NCBI GenBank assembly: GCA_023436245.1
Contig: JAEZJZ010000021.1
Span: 1-64,000 of the forward strand
Direction: 5' to 3'
Origin: Bacillota bacterium
GTDB lineage: Bacteria > Bacillota > UBA994 > UBA5500
DNA length: 64,000 nucleotides
Below, piece by piece: positions 24,232 to 32,232 of the stretch (position 1 is the first letter of the stretch; every line of letters starts with the position of its first letter). The translations under genes were made by a program, and so were the position numbers. The notes below the pieces were generated by a model. The model was not told the origin of the DNA. It saw only the letters and a list, made by a program, of their open reading frames with translations, and did no database searches.

Positions 24232-25026
24232 ATGCTGCAGCGGGTGACAAGTGCCTTGCTGGCTGCACCACTGGTACTCTTGGCCGCTTACTTCGGCGGT
24301 CCGGTTTTCGTGACTATGTTGATGCTGATCGCTGTGTTGGCCTGGCTTGAGCTACAGCAATTGGTGCAACAGCCCGTCACTCTTTATCGGACACTGGGGC
24401 CGGCGCTGCTCGGTTCGGTAGTCCTGCTGGCCTGGCTTGATCCCACGTTGGTTGTGCCGGCGTTCAGTTTCTCCTTGCTGGCCCTCCTGATCGTGCAACT
24501 GGTCGCATATGATGAGACGAAGTGGCCGGCTGCTGCCCTCGCCGTCAGCAGCTTCTTTTACCTCGGCTTGCCCCTGATTCATCTCTTGCTGCTGCGCCGG
24601 GAAGCCGATGACTGGCGATTTGTCCTGCTACTCCTCTTGACCACTTGGGGGTACGACACTTTCGCCCTGTTTGCCGGCATGCGCTTTGGCAGGGTGCGTC
24701 CTTGGGCAAAGATCTCTCCCAAGAAGTCAGTCGAAGGAATGTTGGGCGGCTTCCTGGGCAGTATCGGCATGTCACTGGCTGTCATTCGCTTCATTCGGCC
24801 AGACATGCCCCCGACAGCTTGGTTGGGATACTCCCTGCTGCTCGGAGTCGCGGTAGGCCTGCTTGCCCACTTTGGCGATCTCACCGAATCAGCCATCAAG
24901 CGGAGCTATCATGTGAAGGACTCCGGTCACTTTCTACCGGGGCACGGTGGCTTGCTGGATCGCATTGACTCAGTATTGTTTGCCTCCGTCTTTGTCTACT
25001 ATTTTGCAAAATACTTGTTGCTCTGA
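24232..25026 (+). CDS. cdsA: Phosphatidate cytidylyltransferase
   Basis: A 264-residue membrane enzyme with about eight hydrophobic segments that makes CDP-diacylglycerol, the precursor of bacterial phospholipids. The CDP-DAG synthase signature is near the C-terminus (KDSGHFLPGHGGLLDRIDSVL), and WGYDTFALFAG and SPKKSVEG precede it. The ATG at 24232 overlaps almost exactly with the end of uppS; AGGAG lies at 24219-24223. Confidence 0.95.
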   Translation: MLQRVTSALLAAPLVLLAAYFGGPVFVTMLMLIAVLAWLELQQLVQQPVTLYRTLGPALLGSVVLLAWLDPTLVVPAFSFSLLALLIVQLVAYDETKWPAAALAVSSFFYLGLPLIHLLLLRREADDWRFVLLLLLTTWGYDTFALFAGMRFGRVRPWAKISPKKSVEGMLGGFLGSIGMSLAVIRFIRPDMPPTAWLGYSLLLGVAVGLLAHFGDLTESAIKRSYHVKDSGHFLPGHGGLLDRIDSVLFASVFVYYFAKYLLL

Positions 25027-25044
25027 CGCTTTGGAGGGAAGAAT

Positions 25045-26193
25045 ATGGGTAGTGGTGCTAAGCGCATAGCCATTCTTGGCAGTACAGGTTCAGTTGGCAG
25101 CCAGACACTGCAGGTGGCCAAGCACCTAGGCCTGCAAGTTGTTGGCCTGGTTGCGGGCAGCAATCGCCAGTTGCTAGAGCAGCAGGTGGCTCTCTTTCAA
25201 CCAGAGTGGGCAGTCCTGACCAACGCTGACGCTCCCACAGAGATGCGCGGCGGAACCAGATTCTGTTTTGGGTTGGATGCATTAGCTGAAATGTCGCTTC
25301 ATCATGGAGCTGACCTGGTGGTTGCGGCCATATCCGGGGTTGCCGGCTTGTTGCCCACCTGGAATGCGGTCGAAAGCGGAGCGACTGTCGCTCTGGCCAA
25401 CAAGGAGTCACTTGTGACTGCGGGTCACATTCTGATGCCGGCAGCGAAAGCGCACGGCCATGCCCTCTTGCCGCTGGACAGTGAGCACTCCGCTCTCTGG
25501 CAATGTCTGGAGGGCCGGGACAAGGCCACGGTGCAACGACTGATTCTCACCGCATCTGGCGGTCCCTTTCGCGAGTGGCCTGCCGAGAGACTGGCGTCAG
25601 CAACGTGTCAGGAGGCTTTGGCGCACCCGACCTGGAACATGGGCGGCAAAGTGACCATAGATTCCGCAACGTTGATGAACAAGGGCTTGGAAGTGATTGA
25701 GGCCCATTGGCTGTTTGACATTGGCTACGATCAGATCGATGTAGTTGTCCACCCCGAATCGATCGTGCATTCTCTGGTGGAATTCACGGACGGCTCACAC
25801 CTAGCGCAACTATCTTCGCCCGACATGCGTCTGCCCATCCAGGTGGCACTCTCTTATCCCGAGCGATTGGTTGCCCCGTGGCCTCGGCTTGACCTCACGC
25901 AGGTGGGGCAGTTGACGTTCCAGCGGCCGCGGATGGACGCCTTCCCCTGCCTGGCCTTAGCCATTTCCGCCGGACGAGCCGGCAAGAGCTATCCGATTGC
26001 GCTCAACGCTGCGAACGAGGTTGCGGTCAAGGCCTTCCAGTCTGGTCGGCTCAGCTTCTCTGGCATTGCGCGGCTGGTCGCCGCGATGCTGGACCAGCAT
26101 TCTCCTGAGGTGGTTGACAGCGTTTCGCATGTGCTGCAGCTATCCCGGCGCTTGGAGGCCGAGGCTCTGGATTTGCTGGCAGAGCTGTCCTAG
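25045..26193 (+). CDS. dxr: 1-deoxy-D-xylulose 5-phosphate reductoisomerase
   Basis: A 382-residue enzyme of the MEP isoprenoid pathway that converts DXP to MEP with NADPH. It shows the NADPH-binding ILGSTGSVGSQTL at the start, ANKESLVTAG, the substrate and metal site LPLDSEHSALWQ, and the IDSATLMNKGLE block. TTTGGAGGG precedes the ATG. It lies in the conserved uppS-cdsA-dxr-rseP series, supplying precursors for the UppS product. Confidence 0.97.
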   Translation: MGSGAKRIAILGSTGSVGSQTLQVAKHLGLQVVGLVAGSNRQLLEQQVALFQPEWAVLTNADAPTEMRGGTRFCFGLDALAEMSLHHGADLVVAAISGVAGLLPTWNAVESGATVALANKESLVTAGHILMPAAKAHGHALLPLDSEHSALWQCLEGRDKATVQRLILTASGGPFREWPAERLASATCQEALAHPTWNMGGKVTIDSATLMNKGLEVIEAHWLFDIGYDQIDVVVHPESIVHSLVEFTDGSHLAQLSSPDMRLPIQVALSYPERLVAPWPRLDLTQVGQLTFQRPRMDAFPCLALAISAGRAGKSYPIALNAANEVAVKAFQSGRLSFSGIARLVAAMLDQHSPEVVDSVSHVLQLSRRLEAEALDLLAELS

Positions 26194-26283
26194 CCGAGTT
26201 GCAATGATGCATAGATTAGGGCGAAGACGAAATGCATAGATTGGGCATATTCTGGCAAGAACCCCAGATAGGTAGGTGATTGA

Positions 26284-27309
26284 ATGACTATTCTCTTGGC
26301 CGTGATCATGATCGGTATCCTGGTTTTTGCCCATGAACTGGGGCATTTCCTGGCGGCTAAGGCGAGCGGCATCATGGTGCTGGACTTTGCCATCGGCATG
26401 GGGCCAGTGTTGCTGTCACGCCAGGTAGGCGAGACGCGTTACTCCCTTCGCTTGCTTCCTATCGGTGGGTTTGCTCGCATGGCCGGGGAAGAAGTGGATG
26501 AGGCGAACAACCTCATTCCAGACGACCGGCGTTATGACAAGAAGCCCTTGTTGGCTCGCGCGCTGGTCAGTATCGCTGGGCCGGCGACCAATTTTCTCCT
26601 GGCCATACTCGTCTTTTCGCTTGTGTTCATGTTCATGGGGGTGCCCTCAGATCAGCCGATAGTGGGCACGTTGTCAGCCGGCTGGCCCGCGGAACAGGCA
26701 GGCATGGCGGTCGGTGATCGCATCATCAGCATCGATGGGGCTCCGGTTGCCAGTTGGTCAGATGTGCAGCAAGAGATTGCCAAGCTCGGCGGACAATCTG
26801 CCACAATGATGCTGGAACGCTCGGGCGAACAAATCAGCCTGCAGATCGTACCCCGCAAGGATGAGTCGACCGGTCAAGTGATGATCGGCATCGGGCCGAA
26901 GAACGACCGGTTCAGTTTCTTTGGATCGCTTCGGATGGGTTGGCGGGAGACTGTCTGGTTCACAGAGCAGATTATCAGCATTCTGACGAACATGGTTACC
27001 GGCAAAATCCCGGCTGAGGGTGCAGGGCCGATCGGGATGATCGTGATGGTCGGTCAGGTGGCGCGCACTGGAGTGATCAACTTGCTCACTTTTGCAGCGA
27101 TCATCAGCATCCAGCTCGGACTGTTCAATCTGCTGCCTATCCCGGCCTTGGATGGAAGCCGCCTGGTGTTCTTCGCCATTGAAGCAATCCGGGGGAAACC
27201 GGTTGACCCGGAGAAGGAAAGTTTTGTACATTTCATCGGTTTTGTGCTGTTGATGGTCTTCATGGTCTTGATTACCTTCAAAGACTTGCAAAGGCTGAAT
27301 ATATTCTAG
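26284..27309 (+). CDS. rseP: Site-2 intramembrane metalloprotease RseP
   Basis: A 341-residue membrane zinc protease with HELGH in the first membrane segment (FAHELGHFLAAKASG), one PDZ domain (about 115-185) and the second metal-ligand motif NLLPIPALDGSRL near the C-terminus. Site-2 proteases cut membrane-bound anti-sigma factors and leftover signal peptides; the B. subtilis relative is RasP. A weak AGGTAG site precedes the ATG. A 90-base gap separates it from dxr. Confidence 0.95.
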   Translation: MTILLAVIMIGILVFAHELGHFLAAKASGIMVLDFAIGMGPVLLSRQVGETRYSLRLLPIGGFARMAGEEVDEANNLIPDDRRYDKKPLLARALVSIAGPATNFLLAILVFSLVFMFMGVPSDQPIVGTLSAGWPAEQAGMAVGDRIISIDGAPVASWSDVQQEIAKLGGQSATMMLERSGEQISLQIVPRKDESTGQVMIGIGPKNDRFSFFGSLRMGWRETVWFTEQIISILTNMVTGKIPAEGAGPIGMIVMVGQVARTGVINLLTFAAIISIQLGLFNLLPIPALDGSRLVFFAIEAIRGKPVDPEKESFVHFIGFVLLMVFMVLITFKDLQRLNIF

Positions 27310-27330
27310 AATGCGATGGAGAAGAGACAG

Positions 27331-28419
27331 ATGATAGAACAGATAGGTCTGCGCCGTCAGGCGCGAGAGGTGCGGATTGGCGACCTGCGCTTGGGTGGCG
27401 GGAGCGCGGTTCTCCTGCAATCGATGACTAACACCGATACGCGTGATATTGCAGGCACGAATAGGCAAGTCAGACAGCTATTTGAGGCCGGTTGTGACCT
27501 CGTGCGTGTAGCCGTGCCCAACCGGGAGTCCGCAGTTGCCCTAGAACAGATCGTGCGCTCGGCTCCCTGCCCAATCATTGCCGATATCCACTTTGACTAC
27601 CGACTGGCAATTGCCTCGATCAAGGCCGGAGCACAGAAGATTCGTATCAATCCTGGCAACATCGGTAGCCAAGAGCGGGTGAGTCAGATCATCGCGGCTG
27701 CCAAAGCGGCCGGAGCCGCTATTAGGGTGGGGGTGAACAGCGGCTCTCTGCCGCCTGCACTGCTGCAGAAGTATGGCAGGCCAACCCCTGAGGCCTTGGT
27801 GGAAGCCGGCCTCGGCTATCTGGAGCAGTTCTCCGCCGAAGGCTTTGATCAGCTGGTCTTCTCGTTCAAGTCAAGCAGCGTGGTTGACACCATAGCAGCC
27901 TATCGCTTGGCGGCTGGGAAGATGGATTGGCCATTGCATGTGGGCGTTACCCACACTGGAACCGCCTGGCGCGGCACAATTCATTCGGCTGTCGGCATCG
28001 GTACCGTGCTGGCATTGGGCATTGGCGAGACTGTACGCGTGACTCTCACTGCAGATCCGGTGGAAGAGGTAAGGGTCGGACTGGAACTGCTGCGATCGCT
28101 GAACCTTCGTCCCCAGGGAATTAGTGTAATTGGATGCCCGACCTGCGGGCGTACGCCCGGTGACCTAATTGGTCTGACTGAAGCCTTCGAACGCAAGGTG
28201 GCAGGTCTCGCCGGTGACTTGAAGGTGGCAATTATGGGCTGTGCCGTGAATGGACCTGGGGAAGCCAGGGAGGCAGATCTGGGACTGGCGCTTGGTCCCG
28301 GGAAAGCGCTGCTCTTCGTACGGGGGGAAATAGTCGACCAAGTGCCATTCGAGCAGGCACTGGATCGCCTCTACGTGGAAGTAGTTAAGCGAGTCGAGGA
28401 TGGTCATCAGAAGCGCTAG
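27331..28419 (+). CDS. ispG: 4-hydroxy-3-methylbut-2-enyl diphosphate synthase (flavodoxin)
   Basis: A 362-residue iron-sulfur enzyme of the MEP pathway. The first part is a TIM barrel (LQSMTNTDTRD, IRINPGNIGS); the C-terminal cluster cysteines lie in ISVIGCPTCGRTPGDL and IMGCAVNGPGEA. It belongs to the same pathway as dxr in this operon. The ATG at 27331 is preferred because GGAGAAGAG precedes it; an in-frame ATG at 27316 lacks a ribosome binding site. Confidence 0.96.
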   Translation: MIEQIGLRRQAREVRIGDLRLGGGSAVLLQSMTNTDTRDIAGTNRQVRQLFEAGCDLVRVAVPNRESAVALEQIVRSAPCPIIADIHFDYRLAIASIKAGAQKIRINPGNIGSQERVSQIIAAAKAAGAAIRVGVNSGSLPPALLQKYGRPTPEALVEAGLGYLEQFSAEGFDQLVFSFKSSSVVDTIAAYRLAAGKMDWPLHVGVTHTGTAWRGTIHSAVGIGTVLALGIGETVRVTLTADPVEEVRVGLELLRSLNLRPQGISVIGCPTCGRTPGDLIGLTEAFERKVAGLAGDLKVAIMGCAVNGPGEAREADLGLALGPGKALLFVRGEIVDQVPFEQALDRLYVEVVKRVEDGHQKR

Positions 28420-28431
28420 GGAGGGTAAATC

Positions 28432-29058
28432 ATGCGGACTATTGCCATCATCCCAGCTTATAACGAAGAAAAGACCATTGCCCATATCGTAGCTGCCGCC
28501 CATGCGTCAGAGCTCGTGGACGAAGTGGTTGTTGTCAACGACGGTTCGGCAGATCAAACCAGCCAAGTTGCCCAGGTGGCCGGAGCCACAGTGGTGGAAA
28601 TGGGCTGTAATCGGGGCAAAGGCGCCGCCTTGCAGACTGGGCTGCAATCGACAGACAGTGATGTGATTCTATTCCTGGACGCTGACCTAATTGGCCTGAC
28701 CACAGAGCATATCGATACTCTGCTCTTGCCCGTGGTTAACGGGCAAGTGGATATGACCCTTGGCATCTTCGGGAAGGGAAGAACAGCTACAGATTTAGCG
28801 CAGAAGATTACGCCTTTTCTTTCCGGTCAGCGTGCGATCAAACGAACCGTCCTGCAGCAGTTGCCCAGCATGGACGAACTAGGGTACGGGGTGGAGATCG
28901 CATTGACACGTTTCGTGAAATCCAAAGGAATTCCCTATCAGGAAGTGATTCTGCCGGAAGTGTCTCAGGTGACCAAGGAAGAGAAGTTTGGCCTGTTGGA
29001 TGGATTCACCAGGCGTTTGCGGATGTACTGGGACATCGTGCGCACACTGGCTCAGTAA
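28432..29058 (+). CDS. Family 2 glycosyltransferase
   Basis: A 208-residue soluble GT-A-fold enzyme: AIIPAYNEEKTIAHIV at the N-terminus, VVNDGSADQTS for nucleotide-sugar binding, and a DxD-type FLDADLIGL. It lacks C-terminal membrane helices, so it is closer to short glucosyl/mannosyl transferases than to polyprenyl-phosphate sugar synthases with anchors. Donor and acceptor cannot be told from the sequence. GGGAGGG lies eight bases before the ATG. Confidence 0.85.
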   Translation: MRTIAIIPAYNEEKTIAHIVAAAHASELVDEVVVVNDGSADQTSQVAQVAGATVVEMGCNRGKGAALQTGLQSTDSDVILFLDADLIGLTTEHIDTLLLPVVNGQVDMTLGIFGKGRTATDLAQKITPFLSGQRAIKRTVLQQLPSMDELGYGVEIALTRFVKSKGIPYQEVILPEVSQVTKEEKFGLLDGFTRRLRMYWDIVRTLAQ

Positions 29059-29093
29059 CTAGCCGGGACAGTCAATTGCAGGGAGTGGAAGAG

Positions 29094-29756
29094 ATGATCT
29101 CCGAGTTGGCCATCGCGTTGCGCTTGCTGTTGGCGGCTGTTTTGGGTGGCGCGATCGGCCTGCAAAGGGAAAGTATCAACCGTCCGGCGGGTTTTCGCAC
29201 CCACACCTTGGTTGCCACGGGGTCGGCGCTGGTGATGTTAGTTTCGGTCTATGGATTTGGCCAGGCAGGGCAGCTATCGGACCCGGCCAGACTAGCGGCA
29301 CAGGTTGTCAGTGGCATTGGTTTTCTGGGTGCTGGAACCATCCTCAAGGAAGGCAGCACCATTCGGGGGTTGACCACTGCCGCTTCCCTGTGGGTCGTCT
29401 CCGGGATTGGTCTGGCTGTGGGCGCAGGCTTCTTCGGTGGAGCTGTGGTTGCGACGATTTTGGTCTATGTCTCACTCTCTTCTCTCGGACGGCTGGACAA
29501 GTATCTCTTCCACCGTTCTCTCTACCACTCACTCACACTTTGGGCTATGGATCGCCCTGGTCAGTTGGGCAGAATTGCCTCGTTTGTCGGTCAATGTAAT
29601 GTCTCAATTCTGAATGTGCGTCTTCGCAGGGAAGCAGACGACGAGAAGGTGCAGGTTGTGCTGCAGGTTAAGTTGCCACTGGATTACGCAGTTGATGAGT
29701 TGTGTGCAGCTCTGGCCGGTCTGGACGGGGTAACTAGTGTGTCAGCCGGTCCTTGA
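29094..29756 (+). CDS. MgtC/SapB family membrane protein
   Basis: A 220-residue protein with about five membrane segments (10-140) and a cytoplasmic ACT-like C-terminal domain. The conserved MgtC block AVLGGAIGLQRE and RTHTLVATGSALVMLVS followed by GIGFLGAGTILKEG is present. MgtC proteins affect magnesium adaptation and ATP synthase in pathogens; here the role is unknown. The ATG at 29094 is chosen for its GGAGTGGAAGAG site; a TTG at 29076 is less likely. Confidence 0.9.
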   Translation: MISELAIALRLLLAAVLGGAIGLQRESINRPAGFRTHTLVATGSALVMLVSVYGFGQAGQLSDPARLAAQVVSGIGFLGAGTILKEGSTIRGLTTAASLWVVSGIGLAVGAGFFGGAVVATILVYVSLSSLGRLDKYLFHRSLYHSLTLWAMDRPGQLGRIASFVGQCNVSILNVRLRREADDEKVQVVLQVKLPLDYAVDELCAALAGLDGVTSVSAGP

Positions 29757-29788
29757 CCAGTGATCCCAGCCCGTCCTCCTCCCACGGC

Positions 29789-29817
29789 TTGCAGTCGGAC
29801 GGGCAGTATGGTACAAT
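29789..29817 (+). promoter_or_regulatory. Promoter of the rimP-nusA-infB operon
   Basis: TTGCAG (29789-29794) and TACAAT (29812-29817) with a 17-base spacer form a sigma-A type promoter. Transcription from here runs through a hairpin (AGAGTGGG/CCCACTCT, 29829-29849) and the double-hairpin repeats before rimP. Confidence 0.75.
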
Positions 29818-29828
29818 ACGGCTGGCAG

Positions 29829-29858
29829 AGAGTGGGGTGTTCCCACTCTTTCGCTTAT
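29829..29858 (+). terminator. Leader hairpin upstream of rimP (possible attenuator)
   Basis: AGAGTGGG and CCCACTCT form an eight-base stem followed by TTCGCTTATTT, close behind the promoter. It could be a transcription attenuator of the nusA operon, in which NusA might feed back on its own synthesis; that last point is inference. Confidence 0.5.
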
Positions 29859-29892
29859 TTGCCCTCGCGTCAGTCTTGGACGCGGAGGAACT

Positions 29893-30014
29893 GATCGCGC
29901 ACTCGAGTGCGCTACGCTTTCATTGAGATCGCGGCACTACGTGCCGCTAGGAGCAAGCCGATAGTTGCTGCGCAACAATCGCTTTCATTTGAGATCGCGG
30001 CACTACGTGCCGCT
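29893..30014 (+). repeat. Two copies of a ~55 bp double-hairpin repeat before rimP
   Basis: Copy 1 (29893-29948) and copy 2 (29959-30014) share GCTTTCATT(T)GAGATCGCGGCACTACGTGCCGCT. Each has a 5' hairpin (GCGCACTCGAGTGCGC in copy 1, GTTGCTGCGCAAC in copy 2) and a 3' hairpin GCGGCAC-TAC-GTGCCGC. Copy 2 runs directly into the rimP ribosome binding site (GGGGGAGGTG). A third copy precedes infB in the same operon. Confidence 0.9.
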
Positions 30015-30030
30015 GGGGGAGGTGCGGTTC

Positions 30031-30501
30031 ATGACTAAGTCTGCAAGCATTCCAGAGATCACGCAGTTGATCGAGCCGCTTGTCCTGGAAAAAGGCTACA
30101 GCCTGGTGGAAGTCGCCTTTGGTACAGCTTTTCGCCGTCGCACATTGACTGTGTACATAGATAAGGCTGACGGGGTGCAGGTGGCCGATTGTCAGGCGCT
30201 CGCGCGTGAGATCGGCGATCTACTGGAAGAACGTGACGCGGTTAACGGCAGTTATGTGTTGGAAGTCTCATCCCCAGGTGCAGAGCGACCCCTGAAGAGT
30301 GACCGGGACTTTCTGCATTTCCAGGGTCGCTACGCTTTGATTCGTACCAGGGAGCCGCTGCCTGACCTTGGCAAAGACGAGGTTCATGGGTTCCTGCGTG
30401 GGCTTCAGGACGGGTTTGTTCTGCTGGAGACAGAGCAGGGCCAGCACTTGCAGATCCAGAGAGAAAATGTCATCAAAGCCAGGTTGGCCATTAAGTTTTA
30501 G
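30031..30501 (+). CDS. rimP: Ribosome maturation factor RimP
   Basis: A 156-residue protein for 30S subunit maturation. Family blocks are IEPLVLEKGYSLVEVAF, the LTVYIDKADGVQVADCQALAREIGDLLEERD stretch with conserved aspartates, and YVLEVSSPGAERPLKSDRDF. The ATG at 30031 follows GGGGGAGGTG provided by the end of the second double-hairpin repeat; the frame opens at 29965 inside that repeat, which is not family sequence. nusA follows after 17 bases. Confidence 0.96.
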   Translation: MTKSASIPEITQLIEPLVLEKGYSLVEVAFGTAFRRRTLTVYIDKADGVQVADCQALAREIGDLLEERDAVNGSYVLEVSSPGAERPLKSDRDFLHFQGRYALIRTREPLPDLGKDEVHGFLRGLQDGFVLLETEQGQHLQIQRENVIKARLAIKF

Positions 30502-30518
30502 GAGGGAGCAAGCAGGAA

Positions 30519-31568
30519 ATGAATGCTGAGTTCATCCAAGCCATTCATGATCTGGCCAAGGAGAAGGGCATAGAGGAGTCGATTCTGTTCGAAGCCATCG
30601 AGGCTGCCTTGAGTTCAGCCTATAAGCGAAACTTTGGCACGGCTCAGAACGTGAAAATCGACATCAATCACAACACCGGAGAGATTCACGTTTATGGGCA
30701 GAGGGCGGTGGTGGAGGAGGTGGCTGATCCGACTCTGGAGATCAGCCTGACTGAAGCCCGTGAAATCAGTCCGACATACAGCCTAGGGGATGTGGTGCTG
30801 ACGGAAGTGACCCCGCGCAACTTCGGTCGGATTGCGGCCCAGGCAGCCAAGCAGGTGGTAGTGCAGCGCATTCGTGAAGCTGAACGTGGTCAAGTTTACG
30901 ATGAGTACACGAATCGCGAGCAGGACATTGTCACCGGTGTGATTACTCACATTGAAGGTAAGAATGTGTTCATTGAGTTGAACAAAACCGAGGCTGTGCT
31001 GATCCCAACCGAACAAGTGCAGGGGGAGCGTTATCGGCCAGGTGACAGGCTGAAGGCCTTCATCCTGGAGGTGAAGCGTACGACCAAGGGGCCACAGATC
31101 ATCGTATCCCGCAGCCACCCAGGGTTGCTGAAGCGTCTGCTCGAGCTCGAGGTGCCCGAGATCCATGATGGAGTGGTGGAACTGCGGGGCCTGTCCCGGG
31201 AAGCCGGTTCCCGTTCAAAGATCGCCGTCTATTCCAAAGATCCTAAGGTGGATGCAGTGGGCGCGTGCGTAGGGCCTCGCGGCATGCGCATTCAGACAAT
31301 CGTCAACGAACTACGCGGCGAAAAGATCGATGTGGTCGCTTTTGACCCCGATCCGGCCAAATACGTCGCCAATGCCCTCAGTCCTGCCAAGGTTACTTCC
31401 GTCAGCACTGACGAGCCCGCCAAGGTGGCTCGGGTGATCGTTCCTGACTATCAGCTTTCCCTTGCCATCGGTAAGGAGGGGCAGAATGCCCGTCTGGCTG
31501 CCAAGATGACCACCTGGAAAATTGACATCAAGAGCGAAAGTCAGGCGGCCGAGACCGGGAGGGAGTAA
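30519..31568 (+). CDS. nusA: Transcription termination/antitermination factor NusA
   Basis: A 349-residue NusA of the short Gram-positive form: N-terminal RNA-polymerase-binding domain (1 to about 125), S1 domain (about 135-200, VTGVITHIEGKNVFIEL), and two KH domains (about 205-345) with GACVGPRGMRIQTIVNELRGEKID and LAIGKEGQNARLAAKMT. No C-terminal acidic repeats. It controls pausing and termination. It overlaps the next gene by one base. Confidence 0.97.
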   Translation: MNAEFIQAIHDLAKEKGIEESILFEAIEAALSSAYKRNFGTAQNVKIDINHNTGEIHVYGQRAVVEEVADPTLEISLTEAREISPTYSLGDVVLTEVTPRNFGRIAAQAAKQVVVQRIREAERGQVYDEYTNREQDIVTGVITHIEGKNVFIELNKTEAVLIPTEQVQGERYRPGDRLKAFILEVKRTTKGPQIIVSRSHPGLLKRLLELEVPEIHDGVVELRGLSREAGSRSKIAVYSKDPKVDAVGACVGPRGMRIQTIVNELRGEKIDVVAFDPDPAKYVANALSPAKVTSVSTDEPAKVARVIVPDYQLSLAIGKEGQNARLAAKMTTWKIDIKSESQAAETGRE

Positions 31569-31846
31569 TGATGAAGACGCGTAAGGTGCCTGAGCGGATG
31601 TGTGTGGGATGCAAGACCATGCACCCAAAGCGTGAACTGCTGCGAGTAGTGCGTACCCCTGAGGGAGAAGTACTGCTTGACTTAACCGGAAAGAAAGCCG
31701 GACGAGGTGCCTATGTCTGCCCTAGCAGTGCCTGTTTGGAGTTGGCCCTGAAAGGGGATCGCTTAAGCAAGGCTTTGGAAGTAAGAGTTGAGGCGGAAAT
31801 GGCCGATCGCCTGCGCCAGTCTGTGATAGAGCGAGAAAGCCAATGA
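31568..31846 (+). CDS. ylxR: YlxR-family RNA-binding protein (RnpM)
   Basis: A 92-residue protein with RMCVGCKTMHPKRELLRVVRTPEG and GRGAYVCPSSACLELALKG, the defining YlxR (DUF448) pattern. In B. subtilis YlxR binds RNase P RNA and modulates its activity. The start is at 31568 or the next ATG at 31571. It lies between nusA and the L7Ae-like gene as in most Firmicutes, overlapping the latter by four bases. Confidence 0.93.
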   Translation: MMKTRKVPERMCVGCKTMHPKRELLRVVRTPEGEVLLDLTGKKAGRGAYVCPSSACLELALKGDRLSKALEVRVEAEMADRLRQSVIERESQ

Positions 31847-32169
31847 ACGACGGGTTTCTACAGTTTCTCGGGATTGCTTGGCGGGCACGCTCCCTCATCG
31901 CTGGCGAATACCCTTGCTTACAGGCACTGAGGGCCGGTCGTGGACACTTGTTGATCGTGGCGGCCGATGCTTCCGAGAATACTGCTAAGCGTTTGCTGGC
32001 GGCTGCCGAGCATCGGGCGGTGGAGACTCACGTGGCATATAGTAAAGACGAGTTGGGACATGCCGTTGGGCAGAGTCAGCGAGCGGCACTATTGGTCGTT
32101 GACTCAGGGTTTGCCAAGAAACTGCAGCAGCTGGCCGGGCAGGGACGGGGCCCTGCCGCAGTGCGATAG
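31843..32169 (+). CDS. ylxQ: L7Ae-family K-turn-binding protein YlxQ
   Basis: A 108-residue L7Ae/L30e-fold protein; ALRAGRGHLLIVAADASENTAKRL is the typical core. YlxQ relatives bind kink-turn RNAs. Its last codons (V-R-stop, GTGCGATAG) are the first bases of the third double-hairpin repeat, so the repeat supplies the stop codon. Confidence 0.88.
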   Translation: MNDGFLQFLGIAWRARSLIAGEYPCLQALRAGRGHLLIVAADASENTAKRLLAAAEHRAVETHVAYSKDELGHAVGQSQRAALLVVDSGFAKKLQQLAGQGRGPAAVR

Positions 32170-32218
32170 TTGCTGCGCAACAATCGCTTTTATTGAGATC
32201 GCGGCACTGCGTGCCGCT
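32164..32218 (+). repeat. Third copy of the double-hairpin repeat, before infB
   Basis: Nearly identical to 29959-30014: CGATAGTTGCTGCGCAACAATCG, a TTTTATTGAGA linker, and the GCGGCAC/GTGCCGC hairpin (loop TGC). It overlaps the ylxQ stop and leads directly into the infB ribosome binding site (GGGGAGGTGG). Confidence 0.9.
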
Positions 32219-32232
32219 GGGGAGGTGGCCGA

